From: Castellaniella sp040276085
Lineage (GTDB): Bacteria > Pseudomonadota > Gammaproteobacteria > Burkholderiales > Burkholderiaceae_B
DNA length: 64,000 bases
Direction of reading: 5' to 3'
Assembly: GCF_040276085.1 (NCBI RefSeq)
Contig: NZ_JBELOK010000008.1
Span: 62,001 to 126,000 of the forward strand
The position numbers were made by a program, and so were the translations under genes. Positions within the stretch are counted from its first letter, which is position 1. Each line of letters opens with the position of its first letter. Under the pieces are notes generated by a model. It was given only the letters and a program-made list of their open reading frames with translations. It did no database searches and was not told where the DNA came from. Positions 31,271 through 40,366 of the stretch are shown here, piece after piece.

Positions 31271-31474
31271 TTAAGCAGTGGTGTGCAGCAACGTGCCGAC
31301 AGCACCGGTATTGGCCAGTTGCGGCACGCTGGGTACCGAGTTGACCAGGCTGAGGATGGTGTTGGACTGCCCATCCAGCACTTTACGCAGCAGCACGTTT
31401 TGTTTTTCTTGCATCATCGACCAATTTTGCAGGCCAGAGGCAGTGGCCACTGCGCTTTCGACGGAATCTGACAT
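31271..31474 (-). CDS. YjfB-like putative motility peptide
   Basis: A 67-aa protein resembling the YjfB putative motility family: small, Gln/Leu-rich (NWSMMQEKQNVLLRKVLDGQ), with the helical LLRKVLDGQSNTILSLVNSV. Such proteins are often encoded near or controlled with flagellar genes, but none lie nearby here. It has its own terminator 12 bp downstream. Function unproven. Confidence 0.6.
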   Translation of the reverse strand: MSDSVESAVATASGLQNWSMMQEKQNVLLRKVLDGQSNTILSLVNSVPSVPQLANTGAVGTLLHTTA

Positions 31475-31551
31475 GGGTGGTTTCCAGGTTAGAGGTGCTT
31501 AATATGCAAATTCAGTTTGATTGTACAGACTTTGATGCGGCTTTTGTATGT

Positions 31552-32349
31552 TTATGTATCTGAACAACGGTATTCCACAGTCAGTGGTGCGTGATCGCTG
31601 AAGCGCTGGTCTTTATAAACATCAGCCTGCGTGGCGCGGGCTGCCAGCCCCGGCGTGGCGATCTGGTAATCAATGCGCCACCCCACGTTTTTTGCCCAGG
31701 CCTGACCACGATTGCTCCACCAGGTGTAGGCCTCGCCCTCAGCCTGTGGATACAGCCCGCGGTAAACATCCACCCAGCCGTGCTGGTCCAGGAGTTGGGT
31801 CATCCAGGCACGCTCTTCGGGTAAGAAGCCGCTATTTTTAAGGTTGCCTTTCCAGTTTTTGAGATCAATCTCGTGGTGTGCAATGTTCCAGTCGCCACAC
31901 ACCAGAAACTCGCGGCCAGTGTCGCGGTGCTCTTGCATCAGGGTATCCAGCCACTGCAGGTAGTGATCCAGGAACCGGTATTTGGCGGTTTGACGCTCGT
32001 CGCCGCTGGAGCCCGATGGCAGGTAGGCACTGACCACTGTCAGGCCCGGCCAGTCGGCGCGCAAGATACGGCCTTCCGCGTCAAACTCGGGGTTATCCAT
32101 CCCGATTGTGACGTGGTCCGGGGCCTGGCGGGCATAAAGCCCCACGCCGCTATACCCCTTTTTTTCTGCGTGATGAAAGTATCCCTGGTAGCCCTCGGGG
32201 TGGCGCAGTTCGTCGACCAGATCGGCATCCTGGATCTTGATCTCTTGCAGGCAGACGATGTCGGGTTGCCGGGTTTGCAGCCAATCGGCCAGGCCTTTGC
32301 GAAAGGCTGAGCGGATGCCATTGGCGTTCAGTGTGGTGATACGTTGCAC
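31552..32349 (-). CDS. xth: exodeoxyribonuclease III family (AP endonuclease)
   Basis: 265 aa from GTG 32349 (reads QRITTLNANGIRSAF), which gives the usual family start; an ATG at 32412 is open but adds 21 residues unlike the family. Catalytic motifs: LNANGIRSA, CLQEIKIQ (metal glutamate), CGDWNIAH and the late SDHAPLTVEY (Asp-His). It cleaves at abasic sites and trims 3' ends in base-excision repair. Divergent from pyrE. Confidence 0.9.
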   Translation of the reverse strand: MQRITTLNANGIRSAFRKGLADWLQTRQPDIVCLQEIKIQDADLVDELRHPEGYQGYFHHAEKKGYSGVGLYARQAPDHVTIGMDNPEFDAEGRILRADWPGLTVVSAYLPSGSSGDERQTAKYRFLDHYLQWLDTLMQEHRDTGREFLVCGDWNIAHHEIDLKNWKGNLKNSGFLPEERAWMTQLLDQHGWVDVYRGLYPQAEGEAYTWWSNRGQAWAKNVGWRIDYQIATPGLAARATQADVYKDQRFSDHAPLTVEYRCSDT

Positions 32350-32419
32350 GGGGGATCCTTCAGGCAAAACAACCAAAAAACGGCCCGCCCTTTGTGGGGG
32401 ATGGCAGGTCAAGGGTTAA

Positions 32420-32460
32420 TCATAGGCGTAAATAACGGGCGAGTCATAGACGCAAATAAC
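32420..32460. repeat. tandem 17-bp near-repeat between xth and pyrE
   Basis: TCATAGGCGTAAATAAC (32420-32436) and TCATAGACGCAAATAAC (32444-32460) differ at two positions and are 24 bp apart. They lie in the divergent promoter region and could be paired regulator sites or a small duplication. Confidence 0.55.
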
Positions 32461-32497
32461 CGATAATGTGGGTTTTGCGGATGTTGAGATCACCACC

Positions 32498-33169
32498 ATG
32501 TCAGGTTTTGATGCCCAGGCGTTTGTGCGCTTTTCCCTGGATCACGGGGTTCTCCGGTTTGGAGAATTCAAGACCAAATCGGGCCGGCTAAGCCCTTACT
32601 TTTTTAATGCGGGTCTGTTTGATTCCGGAGCCAGCGTCGGGCGCCTTGGGCAGTTCTATGCCCACGCATTGTTGGCCTCGGGGCTGTCTTTCGACATGTT
32701 GTTTGGGCCAGCCTACAAGGGTATTCCGCTGGCAACCACCGCCGCCATTGCCCTGGCTGCTCAGCCGGCCATGGCAAAGCGCCCGGTGCCCTTTGCCTAT
32801 AACCGTAAAGAGGCCAAAGACCACGGTGAAGGCGGGGTGCTGGTGGGGGCCCCAATGCAAGGCAAGGTGGTCATCATCGACGACGTCATTACGGCGGGTA
32901 CGTCGGTCAGAGAGTCCGTTGCTTTGATTCGTGCTGCGGGTGCTCAGCCGGCTGCCGTACTGATTGCACTGGATCGCATGGAGCGCGCCGGGGCCGATGA
33001 TGCCCTGTCTGTGCATTCGGCCTTGCAGGACGTCGAACAGCAGTACGGGATCCCGGTGGTGCGGATTGCTTCGCTGACAGACGTCATGGCGCTGCTTGAG
33101 GGTGATGCCAGCTTGTCGGCGCACCGGGAGGCGGTTGCGGCGTACCGCAACCGCTACGGTGTGCGCTAA
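32498..33169 (+). CDS. pyrE: orotate phosphoribosyltransferase
   Basis: 223 aa from ATG 32498 (MSGFDAQAFVRF); ten extra upstream codons are unlike the family. The PRPP-binding motif is VVIIDDVITAGTSVRE (residues ~124-139). FGEFKTKSGRLSPYFFN and the flexible loop NRKEAKDHGEGG are also family-typical. It joins orotate to PRPP, giving OMP in pyrimidine synthesis. Confidence 0.95.
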   Translation: MSGFDAQAFVRFSLDHGVLRFGEFKTKSGRLSPYFFNAGLFDSGASVGRLGQFYAHALLASGLSFDMLFGPAYKGIPLATTAAIALAAQPAMAKRPVPFAYNRKEAKDHGEGGVLVGAPMQGKVVIIDDVITAGTSVRESVALIRAAGAQPAAVLIALDRMERAGADDALSVHSALQDVEQQYGIPVVRIASLTDVMALLEGDASLSAHREAVAAYRNRYGVR

Positions 33170-33198
33170 GCAACGGCGCAGCCTGCGGCCTGTTTGCT

Positions 33199-34527
33199 TC
33201 AGGCCGCAGGCAGAACCTGCCGCACTGTTTTGTTCAGGCGATCCACAATCTCGTCGATATCGGCGCTGGTGCAAATAAACGGCGGTGCCAGCAAGATATG
33301 GTCACCCCGGATGCCATCGATTGTGCCGCCCATCGGGTAGGTCATGAGCCCGTTTTCAAGGGCCTGGCGCTTCATGCGCGCATGTGTTTTGAGTGCCGGA
33401 TCCAGCGGTTCTTTGCTGTTGCGATCCTGCACCAGCTCTACCGCCACAAACAGGCCTCGGCCGCGTACATCGCCCACATTGGGGTGATCGGCAAACACCT
33501 GGCCAAGTTGTGCCATCAACTGAGCGCCGCGCTCGCGCACATTGGCCAGCAGTCCGTCGCGGTCGATGATGCGCTGCACAGCCAGGGCTGCCGCGCATGC
33601 CGTTGCGTGGGCCATGTAGGTATGGCCATGCTGGAAATACCCCGTGCCATTAACGATGGCGTCGTAGATGCGCTGGCTGGCCAGCATGGCACCGATGGGC
33701 TGGTAGCCGCCGCCCAGCCCTTTGGCAATGGCGAGGATATCGGGGGTAATGCCGTCTTCTTCGTAGGCAAACCGGTACCCGGTACGGCCCATGCCCGACA
33801 TCACCTCATCCAGAATCAGGAGTACGCCGTAACGGTCGCATACCTCGCGAATCCGCTGGAAATAAGTGCGTACGGGGGGCAAGGCGCCAGCGGTCGAACC
33901 AACCACGGTTTCGGCAACAAAAGCCGCTACACGCTTGGGCCCCACTTCCTGAATCTTTTGTTCCAGTTCGTCAGCCAGGCGGCCGGCGTACTGTTCTTCG
34001 GTCTCGTCGGCCCGCTGATCGCGGTAGGCATAGCAGGGCGACACGTGATGCGCCGGTGTCAGCAAGGGCAGGAAGGGTTCGCGCCGCGCCGCATTGCCGC
34101 CAATGGCCAAGGCCCCCAGCGTGTTGCCATGATAGCTTTGACGCCTGGCGATGAAGCAGCTGCGTTGTGGCTCGCCGCGCTCCAGAAAATACTGGCGTGC
34201 CAGCTTCAGAGAGGCTTCGATGGCTTCTGATCCGCCGGAAAGAAAATAGACCTTTGAGAGATCCCCGGGCGCGTTTGCCACGAGAAAATCGGCCAGGTCT
34301 TCGCAAGGCTGGTTGGTGAAAAAAGAGGAATGGGCGTATTCCAGTTGATCCAGCTGCGCCTTGATGGCGGCAATGACGTCCGGGTGTCCGTGCCCCAGGC
34401 AGGACACTGCCGCGCCCCCTGATGCATCGATATACGTGCGCCCCTGTGCGTCAAGCAAAGTGATCCCTTGCCCACGAACGGCGCAGTTCAGCGCGGTTGC
34501 CGGTTTCCGATGAAAGACATGTGTCAT
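33199..34527 (-). CDS. class III PLP-dependent aminotransferase
   Basis: 442 aa from ATG 34527 (MTHVFHRKP); another ATG lies three codons earlier. The PLP lysine is in ILAIAKGLGGGYQPIG. The PLP aspartate is in LLILDEVMSGMGRTG, and GGSEAIEASLKLARQYF and SYHGNTLGALAI are family-typical. Relatives include omega-amino acid:pyruvate, GABA and taurine transaminases, so the substrate is open. A 26-bp perfect palindrome 72 bp upstream suggests control by a dedicated repressor, not found in the window. Confidence 0.88.
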   Translation of the reverse strand: MTHVFHRKPATALNCAVRGQGITLLDAQGRTYIDASGGAAVSCLGHGHPDVIAAIKAQLDQLEYAHSSFFTNQPCEDLADFLVANAPGDLSKVYFLSGGSEAIEASLKLARQYFLERGEPQRSCFIARRQSYHGNTLGALAIGGNAARREPFLPLLTPAHHVSPCYAYRDQRADETEEQYAGRLADELEQKIQEVGPKRVAAFVAETVVGSTAGALPPVRTYFQRIREVCDRYGVLLILDEVMSGMGRTGYRFAYEEDGITPDILAIAKGLGGGYQPIGAMLASQRIYDAIVNGTGYFQHGHTYMAHATACAAALAVQRIIDRDGLLANVRERGAQLMAQLGQVFADHPNVGDVRGRGLFVAVELVQDRNSKEPLDPALKTHARMKRQALENGLMTYPMGGTIDGIRGDHILLAPPFICTSADIDEIVDRLNKTVRQVLPAA

Positions 34528-34598
34528 GGTATGCAATAAACGTTGAAAGGGCGCTGCTGCTTGCTGATCGAGTGTGGGCTCAACAGATCTTTTTATCC

Positions 34599-34624
34599 AT
34601 TAAAGAAACATATGTTTCTTTAAT
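34599..34624. promoter_or_regulatory. 26-bp perfect palindrome upstream of the aminotransferase
   Basis: ATTAAAGAAACAT (34599-34611) is followed directly by its exact reverse complement ATGTTTCTTTAAT (34612-34624). It is 72 bp from the aminotransferase ATG, a typical operator position. The core GAAAC-N4-GTTTC also fits a PsrA-type motif. The rest of the gap to gatB (34625-34866) shows no convincing gene: open frames exist on both strands but lack ribosome sites. Confidence 0.6.
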
Positions 34625-34866
34625 AAGGATACATAAAACGATTGCTTCATGCCAGGGATTTTGGATCGCTCTTATGTCTTGCTCCGTGAATGTTGTTTCT
34701 GACACGCACGCCTTTGCGGCGCTGCCTGGGGTGAGTGGCGCGCGCAGATCCGTGCAACAACAACGCTGTTGTGCTGCACGGGATTGGTTTGTGGCTGCTT
34801 ATGCGGTTTGCCCGCAAGGATGGGGCACGGGATGGCAGGCGCCAGCCGCGTGCACATTGACGTAAT

Positions 34867-36324
34867 TCAGGCGTCCAGCTTTTGCTTTAACAGCGTATTG
34901 ACCTGTTGCGGGTTGGCCTTGCCACGGGCGGCTTTCATGATCTGGCCCACCAGTGAATTAAAGGCTTTTTGCTTGCCTGCCCGATATTCTTCGACAATGG
35001 CTGGATGTGCAGCCAGTACCTCGTCGATCATGGCTTCGATGGCGCCGGTGTCGCTGATCTGGCGCAGCCCCTTGGCTTCGATGATGGCATCCGGATTGCC
35101 TGCGGACTCGCCCGCCCACATGGCGGCAAAGACGTCACGTGCAATCTTGTTGGAGATCGTGCCATCCACGATGCGGTTGATCAGGGCGGCCAACTGCGCC
35201 GGGCCCACGGGCGACTGTCCAACGGACAGGGAATCGCGGTTCAAGGCGGCGGAGAGTTCGCCCAGGATCCAGTTGGCGGCCTGTTTGGCCTGGTCTGCCG
35301 GCAAGGCCTGGCAGGTGGCTTCGAAGTAATCTGCCACGTCACGGTGCAGCGTCAGTTGTGCGGCATCGTAGGGGCTTAGGCCCAGTGCGGATTCAAAGCG
35401 GGCCCGCTTGGCGGCGGGAAGCTCTGGCAGCCCCTGGCGCACCCGCTCGATCCAGTCGGCAGACACAATCAGGGGGGGAAGATCCGGGTCGGGGAAATAC
35501 CGGTAATCGTCGGAGTCTTCTTTGGTGCGCATGCTGCGCGTTTCGTCGTGGTCGGCATCGTACAGGCGGGTTTCCTGCACCACCTTGCCGCCGTCTTCGA
35601 TCAGTTCGATCTGGCGCCGGATCTCGTACTGGATGGCGCGCTCGAGGAAGCGAAACGAGTTGAGGTTTTTGATCTCGCAGCGGGTGCCAAAGGTGGCCTG
35701 GCCGCGCGGGCGTACCGAAACGTTGGCGTCGCAGCGGAAAGAGCCCTCTTGCATATTGCCGTCGCAGATCCCCAGCCACACCACCAGGCCATGCAGAGTG
35801 CGGGCGTAGGCCACGGCTTCGGCGGCGGATCGCATTTCGGGTTCGGTGACGATCTCCAGCAGGGGAGTGCCTGCCCGATTGAGATCGATACCGCTGGAGG
35901 ACTCGCCGTGCGGGCCGGTGAAGTGCTCGTGCAAGGATTTGCCAGCGTCTTCTTCGAGGTGGGCGCGCGTGAGATTGATGGTGTGTTCGGTTTCGTCCAC
36001 GAAAAAGGACAGTTGCCCGCCTACGACGATGGGCAGTTCGAACTGGCTGATCTGATAGTTTTTGGGCAGATCAGGATAAAAATAATTTTTGCGCGCAAAC
36101 ACAGAACGCGGTGCCACGGTGGCGCCAACGGCCAGCCCAAACTGGATGGCACGCTCGACTGCGCCGCGGTTCATGGCGGGCAAAGAGCCTGGCAGGGCCA
36201 TATCCACGGCGTTGGCCTGGGTGTTGGGCGCCGCACCAAAGCGGGTGCTGCTGCGCGAGAAAATTTTAGACTGTGTAGACAGCTGGGCGTGGGTTTCCAG
36301 CCCGATGACGACTTCCCAATCCAT
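34867..36324 (-). CDS. gatB: Asp-tRNA(Asn)/Glu-tRNA(Gln) amidotransferase subunit B
   Basis: A 485-aa GatB. N-terminal signatures are VIGLETHAQLST and FSRSSTRFGAAPNTQ. The cradle region with EEDAGKSLH and IDLNRAGTPLLEIVTEPEMRS follows. The C-terminal YqeY-like tail ends NPQQVNTLLKQKLD. It binds and phosphorylates mischarged tRNA so that GatA can amidate it. gatC-gatA-gatB run in this order on the minus strand; the gatB start is at the gatA stop. Confidence 0.95.
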   Translation of the reverse strand: MDWEVVIGLETHAQLSTQSKIFSRSSTRFGAAPNTQANAVDMALPGSLPAMNRGAVERAIQFGLAVGATVAPRSVFARKNYFYPDLPKNYQISQFELPIVVGGQLSFFVDETEHTINLTRAHLEEDAGKSLHEHFTGPHGESSSGIDLNRAGTPLLEIVTEPEMRSAAEAVAYARTLHGLVVWLGICDGNMQEGSFRCDANVSVRPRGQATFGTRCEIKNLNSFRFLERAIQYEIRRQIELIEDGGKVVQETRLYDADHDETRSMRTKEDSDDYRYFPDPDLPPLIVSADWIERVRQGLPELPAAKRARFESALGLSPYDAAQLTLHRDVADYFEATCQALPADQAKQAANWILGELSAALNRDSLSVGQSPVGPAQLAALINRIVDGTISNKIARDVFAAMWAGESAGNPDAIIEAKGLRQISDTGAIEAMIDEVLAAHPAIVEEYRAGKQKAFNSLVGQIMKAARGKANPQQVNTLLKQKLDA

Positions 36325-37847
36325 TATGTGTTTTCCGGTGTGCGTTGGTGCCAGTCGGTGGCTTGCTGGTAGCGGTCGGCGATGGCCAGCAGGCGGCCTT
36401 CATCGAAGTAGTGGCCGACAATTTGCAGCCCGATGGGCAATTGCTGGGTGTCGCCCCCAAAACCGCATGGGATGGACATGCCGGGCAAGCCTGCCAGACT
36501 GACACCCAGCGTGTAGATGTCGCTGAGCCAGTCGGCGATGGGATCCTGGCGGTTGTCACCGATCCGGCGGGCTACGCTGGGGGTAACAGGGCCCATGATG
36601 ACGTCACAGTCGTGGGTGAGGGCACGGTTGAAATCGTCGGCAATCATGCGTCGTACCCGTTGCGCCTGCAGATAATAGGCGTCGTAGTATCCGTGGGATA
36701 ACACGTATGTACCCACCAGGATGCGACGCCGGACTTCTTCGCCAAAGCCTTCGGATCTTGAGCGCCGTGTCATGTCGGCCAGATCGGTGTACTGCGCGGC
36801 CCGGTGGCCATAGCGCACGCCGTCGTAGCGTGACAGATTGCTGGAGGCTTCGGCCGGAGCAATCACGTAGTAGGCCGGTATTGCCAGACGGGTGAGCGGC
36901 AAGGAGATATCCACCCGCTGTGCACCCAGTGCCTGGAAGGCCTGCAAGGCGGCTTCGATGGCTGCCCCGACATCCGCGGCCAGCCCCTGGTTAAAGAATT
37001 CTTTGGGCACCCCGATGCGCAAGCCCTTGAGTGGCTGTGCGCCGGCTGCCTGAAAACGGCTTTGGGCAGCCTGATAGCTGGCTTGAATGCGCCCCTGAGT
37101 GTTGGGTGCCCCATTGCAGGTTTCCAGGCTGGTGGAATCCTGAGGGTCGAAGCCGCTCATGGTGTCCAGCAGGGGGACAAGATCCTGGGCATTGCGTGCC
37201 AGAGGGCCGGCTTGGTCGAGGCTGGAAGCGTAGGCGATGATGCCGTAGCGGGATACCGTGCCATAGGTGGGCTTGATGCCGCTGACACCGCAATAGGCCG
37301 CTGGCTGGCGCACCGAACCACCGGTGTCGGTGCCTGTGGCGCCCAGCACCAGGCCGGCTGCCACGGCGGCTGCCGAACCGCCGGAAGAACCGCCGGGTAC
37401 GCGGGTGGGATCCCAGGGGTTCTGGACGGCGCCAAAGGCAGAGTTTTCGTTGCCTGAGCCCATGGCGAACTCGTCACAGCTGAGCTTGCCCAGGGACACG
37501 GTGCCAGCCTGGCGCAGTTGCCCCACGACGGTCGCATCAAAGGGACTGATGTAATCCTGGAGCATGCGGCTGGATGCGGTTGTGCGCCAGCCTTGCGTGG
37601 CAAACAGATCTTTGTGGGCAATGGGGATGCCGGTAAGTGGCCCGGCTGTGTTTGCTGCCAGTGATTGATCAGCCGCCTGGGCCTGCTGCAGCGTGAGATC
37701 TTGGTCGATGTGCAGGAACAGGGCGTTGTCGGGGTAGGCCTGGGCTGCCTGCAAGGCATCGGTGGCCAGCTCGGTAGCGCTGATTTTTTTTGCCTGCAGG
37801 GCGTCGCGCAGCGACTGGATGCTGTGAAATTGGGAAAGCAGGCTCAT
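36324..37847 (-). CDS. gatA: Asp-tRNA(Asn)/Glu-tRNA(Gln) amidotransferase subunit A
   Basis: A 507-aa amidase-signature enzyme. The catalytic triad is complete: Lys79 in IAHKDLF, Ser154 in PGGSSGGSAAA and Ser178 in TDTGGSVRQPA, at the same positions as in studied bacterial GatA. It releases ammonia from glutamine for transamidation of Glu-tRNA(Gln) or Asp-tRNA(Asn). It starts 3 bp after the gatC stop. Confidence 0.96.
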   Translation of the reverse strand: MSLLSQFHSIQSLRDALQAKKISATELATDALQAAQAYPDNALFLHIDQDLTLQQAQAADQSLAANTAGPLTGIPIAHKDLFATQGWRTTASSRMLQDYISPFDATVVGQLRQAGTVSLGKLSCDEFAMGSGNENSAFGAVQNPWDPTRVPGGSSGGSAAAVAAGLVLGATGTDTGGSVRQPAAYCGVSGIKPTYGTVSRYGIIAYASSLDQAGPLARNAQDLVPLLDTMSGFDPQDSTSLETCNGAPNTQGRIQASYQAAQSRFQAAGAQPLKGLRIGVPKEFFNQGLAADVGAAIEAALQAFQALGAQRVDISLPLTRLAIPAYYVIAPAEASSNLSRYDGVRYGHRAAQYTDLADMTRRSRSEGFGEEVRRRILVGTYVLSHGYYDAYYLQAQRVRRMIADDFNRALTHDCDVIMGPVTPSVARRIGDNRQDPIADWLSDIYTLGVSLAGLPGMSIPCGFGGDTQQLPIGLQIVGHYFDEGRLLAIADRYQQATDWHQRTPENT

Positions 37848-37850
37848 GGC

Positions 37851-38159
37851 TTATTCGATCACGGTGGGTACAAGAAACAGACCCTCGTGGGCCGCTGGTG
37901 CGTTTTTCAGGCAGGCATCGCGTTGGTCGGCCGATTGGGCCGGGTCTGCAATGTCGTCGCGCAGACGCAGGGCGATGGTTTGGTGTGCTTCCAGGGGATG
38001 CGCCATGGGCTGTACACCCTGAGTGTCCACCGCCTGCAACTCCTGGATCAGCCCAAGGATGCGGTCGAGCTCCTGAACGAGGCGGTCGGGGTCATGAGAA
38101 TCCAGCTGCAAGCCCGAAAGCCGGGCCAGCCGTGCGATATCCTGTTGGGTGAGTGCCAT
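37851..38159 (-). CDS. gatC: Asp-tRNA(Asn)/Glu-tRNA(Gln) amidotransferase subunit C
   Basis: 102 aa from ATG 38159 (MALTQQDIARLARLSGL). The longer open frame to 38309 has no family likeness. The middle has DRILGLIQELQAVDT and the conserved end is LFLVPTVIE. It stabilises the GatA-GatB complex. First gene of gatCAB, divergent from mreB. Confidence 0.93.
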   Translation of the reverse strand: MALTQQDIARLARLSGLQLDSHDPDRLVQELDRILGLIQELQAVDTQGVQPMAHPLEAHQTIALRLRDDIADPAQSADQRDACLKNAPAAHEGLFLVPTVIE

Positions 38160-38230
38160 GTTGTCTTGCCACAGAGGCTGCCGTCTGGGGCAGCCGGATG
38201 AATGTATGTGGATGTGTCCGAAAAGCGGTA

Positions 38231-38259
38231 AAGAGGATGTTTTGCAAAACATTCCTCTT
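38231..38259. promoter_or_regulatory. inverted repeat in the gatC-mreB divergent region
   Basis: AAGAGGATGTTTTG pairs with CAAAACATTCCTCTT with one bulged T. The centre ATGTTTTGCAAAACAT (38237-38252) is a perfect 16-bp palindrome. The 251-bp gap must hold promoters for both the gat and mre operons. No protein can be assigned to the site. Confidence 0.45.
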
Positions 38260-38410
38260 GATTCCGGGCATGTCCCTAGAGGATTATAAGTTATCATTAC
38301 CGATTCCATGCGACTTGACCAACCAGCACTGCTGTGCTCAGCAAGATTTGCCGGCGTGATTCAGTTTTGTGCGGGATCAATTCTCTTTTCTCTTTTCCAT
38401 TAGTGCGCCC

Positions 38411-39454
38411 ATGTTCGGATTCCTACGCAGCTACTTCTCCAGCGATATGGCGATTGACCTCGGTACGGCCAATACGCTTATTTATGTCCGCAGCAAGGGC
38501 ATTGTCCTCGACGAGCCCTCAGTGGTGGCTATTCGTCATGATGGCGGCCCCAATGGCAAAAAAATCATCCAGGCGGTTGGCCGGGAAGCCAAACAGATGC
38601 TTGGGCGTGTGCCGGGCAACATCGAGGCCATCCGGCCCATGAAAGACGGCGTGATCGCCGATTTCACCGTCACCGAGCAAATGCTCAAACAATTCATCCG
38701 CATGGTGCATCCGCGCAGCATGCTGGCGCCCAGCCCGCGAATCATCGTTTGCGTGCCCTGCGGGTCTACTCAGGTAGAGCGCCGCGCTATCCGCGAATCC
38801 GCGCTTGGTGCAGGCGCTAGCCAGGTCTATCTCATCGAAGAACCCATGGCCGCGGCCATCGGTGCCGGTCTGGCAGTCTCTGATGCCAGCGGCTCGATGG
38901 TGGTGGACATCGGCGGTGGCACCACCGAAGTCGCCGTGATTTCTCTGGGCGGTATGGTGTACAAGGGCTCGGTTCGCGTGGGTGGCGATAAATTCGATGA
39001 AGCCATCATCAATTACATCCGGCGCAACTACGGCATGCTGATTGGCGAGCCCACCGCCGAACTCATCAAAAAAGAAATCGGCTCGGCGTTTCCGGGTTCT
39101 GAAATCCGCGAGATCGAGGTCAAGGGACGCAATCTGTCCGAAGGCGTGCCTCGCGGCTTCTCGGTATCGTCCAACGAAATCCTCGAGTCGCTCACCGACC
39201 CGCTCAACCAGATTGTCTCGGCCGTCAAAACTGCCCTCGAGCAAACGCCACCCGAGCTTGGCGCCGATATCACCGATAAGGGCATTGCCCTTACCGGCGG
39301 TGGTGCGCTCCTGCATGATCTCGATCGCCTGCTTCAAGAAGAAACCGGCCTGCCCGTGGTCGTGGCCGAAGACCCCCTCACTTGCGTGGTCCGCGGCTGC
39401 GGCGAGGCACTTGAGCACCTCGAGCGCTTGGGCGGAGTCTTTATTTACGACTGA
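38411..39454 (+). CDS. mreB: rod-shape-determining actin homologue MreB
   Basis: 347 aa from ATG 38411 (MFGFLRSYFSSDMAIDLGTANTL trimmed to the family start). Actin-fold nucleotide motifs: DLGTANTLIYV, VVDIGGGTTEVAVISLGG and ALTGGGALLHDLD. It polymerises under the inner membrane and guides cell-wall elongation. It is the first gene of mreBCD-mrdA-rodA, all on the plus strand. Confidence 0.97.
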   Translation: MFGFLRSYFSSDMAIDLGTANTLIYVRSKGIVLDEPSVVAIRHDGGPNGKKIIQAVGREAKQMLGRVPGNIEAIRPMKDGVIADFTVTEQMLKQFIRMVHPRSMLAPSPRIIVCVPCGSTQVERRAIRESALGAGASQVYLIEEPMAAAIGAGLAVSDASGSMVVDIGGGTTEVAVISLGGMVYKGSVRVGGDKFDEAIINYIRRNYGMLIGEPTAELIKKEIGSAFPGSEIREIEVKGRNLSEGVPRGFSVSSNEILESLTDPLNQIVSAVKTALEQTPPELGADITDKGIALTGGGALLHDLDRLLQEETGLPVVVAEDPLTCVVRGCGEALEHLERLGGVFIYD

Positions 39455-39481
39455 CCGGACGGCTTCCGATGACCATTCGCC

Positions 39482-40366
39482 ATGCGTGATCCCGGGACAC
39501 TCAGGCTTTTCAAACGAGGGCCGAGCATCGAAGTACGTCTGGTGCTTTTGCTGGCGATCTGTCTGGGCCTGATTGTCTCCGATGCACACTGGCCGGTATT
39601 GGGCCCGGTACGCCAGGCCATTTCGGTAGCCATCTACCCGTTTCAGCGGCTGGTGATGGCGCCACGCGAGGCGATCGACTACGTCGACAGCTGGTCGCAT
39701 GCCGCCACGCTGGCCCGCGAAGAACAAGATGCCTTGCGCCGTCAGCAGATCGAAATGGCGCAACTTGTCACGCATTCTGCGCAGCTGACCACCGAAAACG
39801 AGCAATTGCGCCGCTTGCTGGGAGTCTCCGAATCCATCTCCCAAAAGTCAGTGGCGGTCGAAGTCTTCTACGAACCCCCCAATGCATTCAGTCATCGCCT
39901 GGTGTTTAACAAGGGCTCAAACGCCGGTATTGCGCCCGGCATGCCGGTGATCGACGAAGGTGGCGTGGTTGGGCAGATCGTTCGTGTGACACCGTTCACG
40001 TCCGAAGCAGCCTTGCTGATCGATGACCAGGTGTCGGTGCCTGTGCAGGTGCTGCGCAACGGGCTGCGTCTGATTGCCTTTGGTAGCGACGAAGTCGGCA
40101 AGCTCGAGGTGCGCTACTTGACAGCCAATGTGGACGTGCAGGTGGGCGATACCCTTGTCACCAGCGGGATTGGCGGCCTGTTTCCCGCCGGTTTGTCGGT
40201 GGGACGTGTGGTCAAGGTCGACCGCGACCCAGGCACTGGGTTTTCCATGGCCGTGGCAGAACCGCTATCTCATCCCGAACGTTATCGTCACTTTCTGGTG
40301 CTGAAAGTAGACGTCTCCGGGATCCCTCAACCGCAGGAGTTCGAGCATGCCGCCGGATCGCAGTGA
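39482..40366 (+). CDS. mreC: rod-shape-determining protein MreC
   Basis: A 294-aa protein. Short cytoplasmic start, one membrane helix (VRLVLLLAICLGLIV), a periplasmic coiled coil (EEQDALRRQQIEMAQL through ENEQLRRLLGV) and a beta-rich domain with GIAPGMPVIDEGGVVGQI. It links MreB to the wall synthases PBP2 and RodA. 27 bp after mreB; its end overlaps mreD by 20 bp. Confidence 0.94.
   Translation: MRDPGTLRLFKRGPSIEVRLVLLLAICLGLIVSDAHWPVLGPVRQAISVAIYPFQRLVMAPREAIDYVDSWSHAATLAREEQDALRRQQIEMAQLVTHSAQLTTENEQLRRLLGVSESISQKSVAVEVFYEPPNAFSHRLVFNKGSNAGIAPGMPVIDEGGVVGQIVRVTPFTSEAALLIDDQVSVPVQVLRNGLRLIAFGSDEVGKLEVRYLTANVDVQVGDTLVTSGIGGLFPAGLSVGRVVKVDRDPGTGFSMAVAEPLSHPERYRHFLVLKVDVSGIPQPQEFEHAAGSQ

Noticed and set aside
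34497..34865. A 122-codon plus-strand frame and a 61-codon minus frame between the aminotransferase and gatB.
   Set aside because: No ribosome site, no family likeness, and the first overlaps the palindromic operator and the aminotransferase start.
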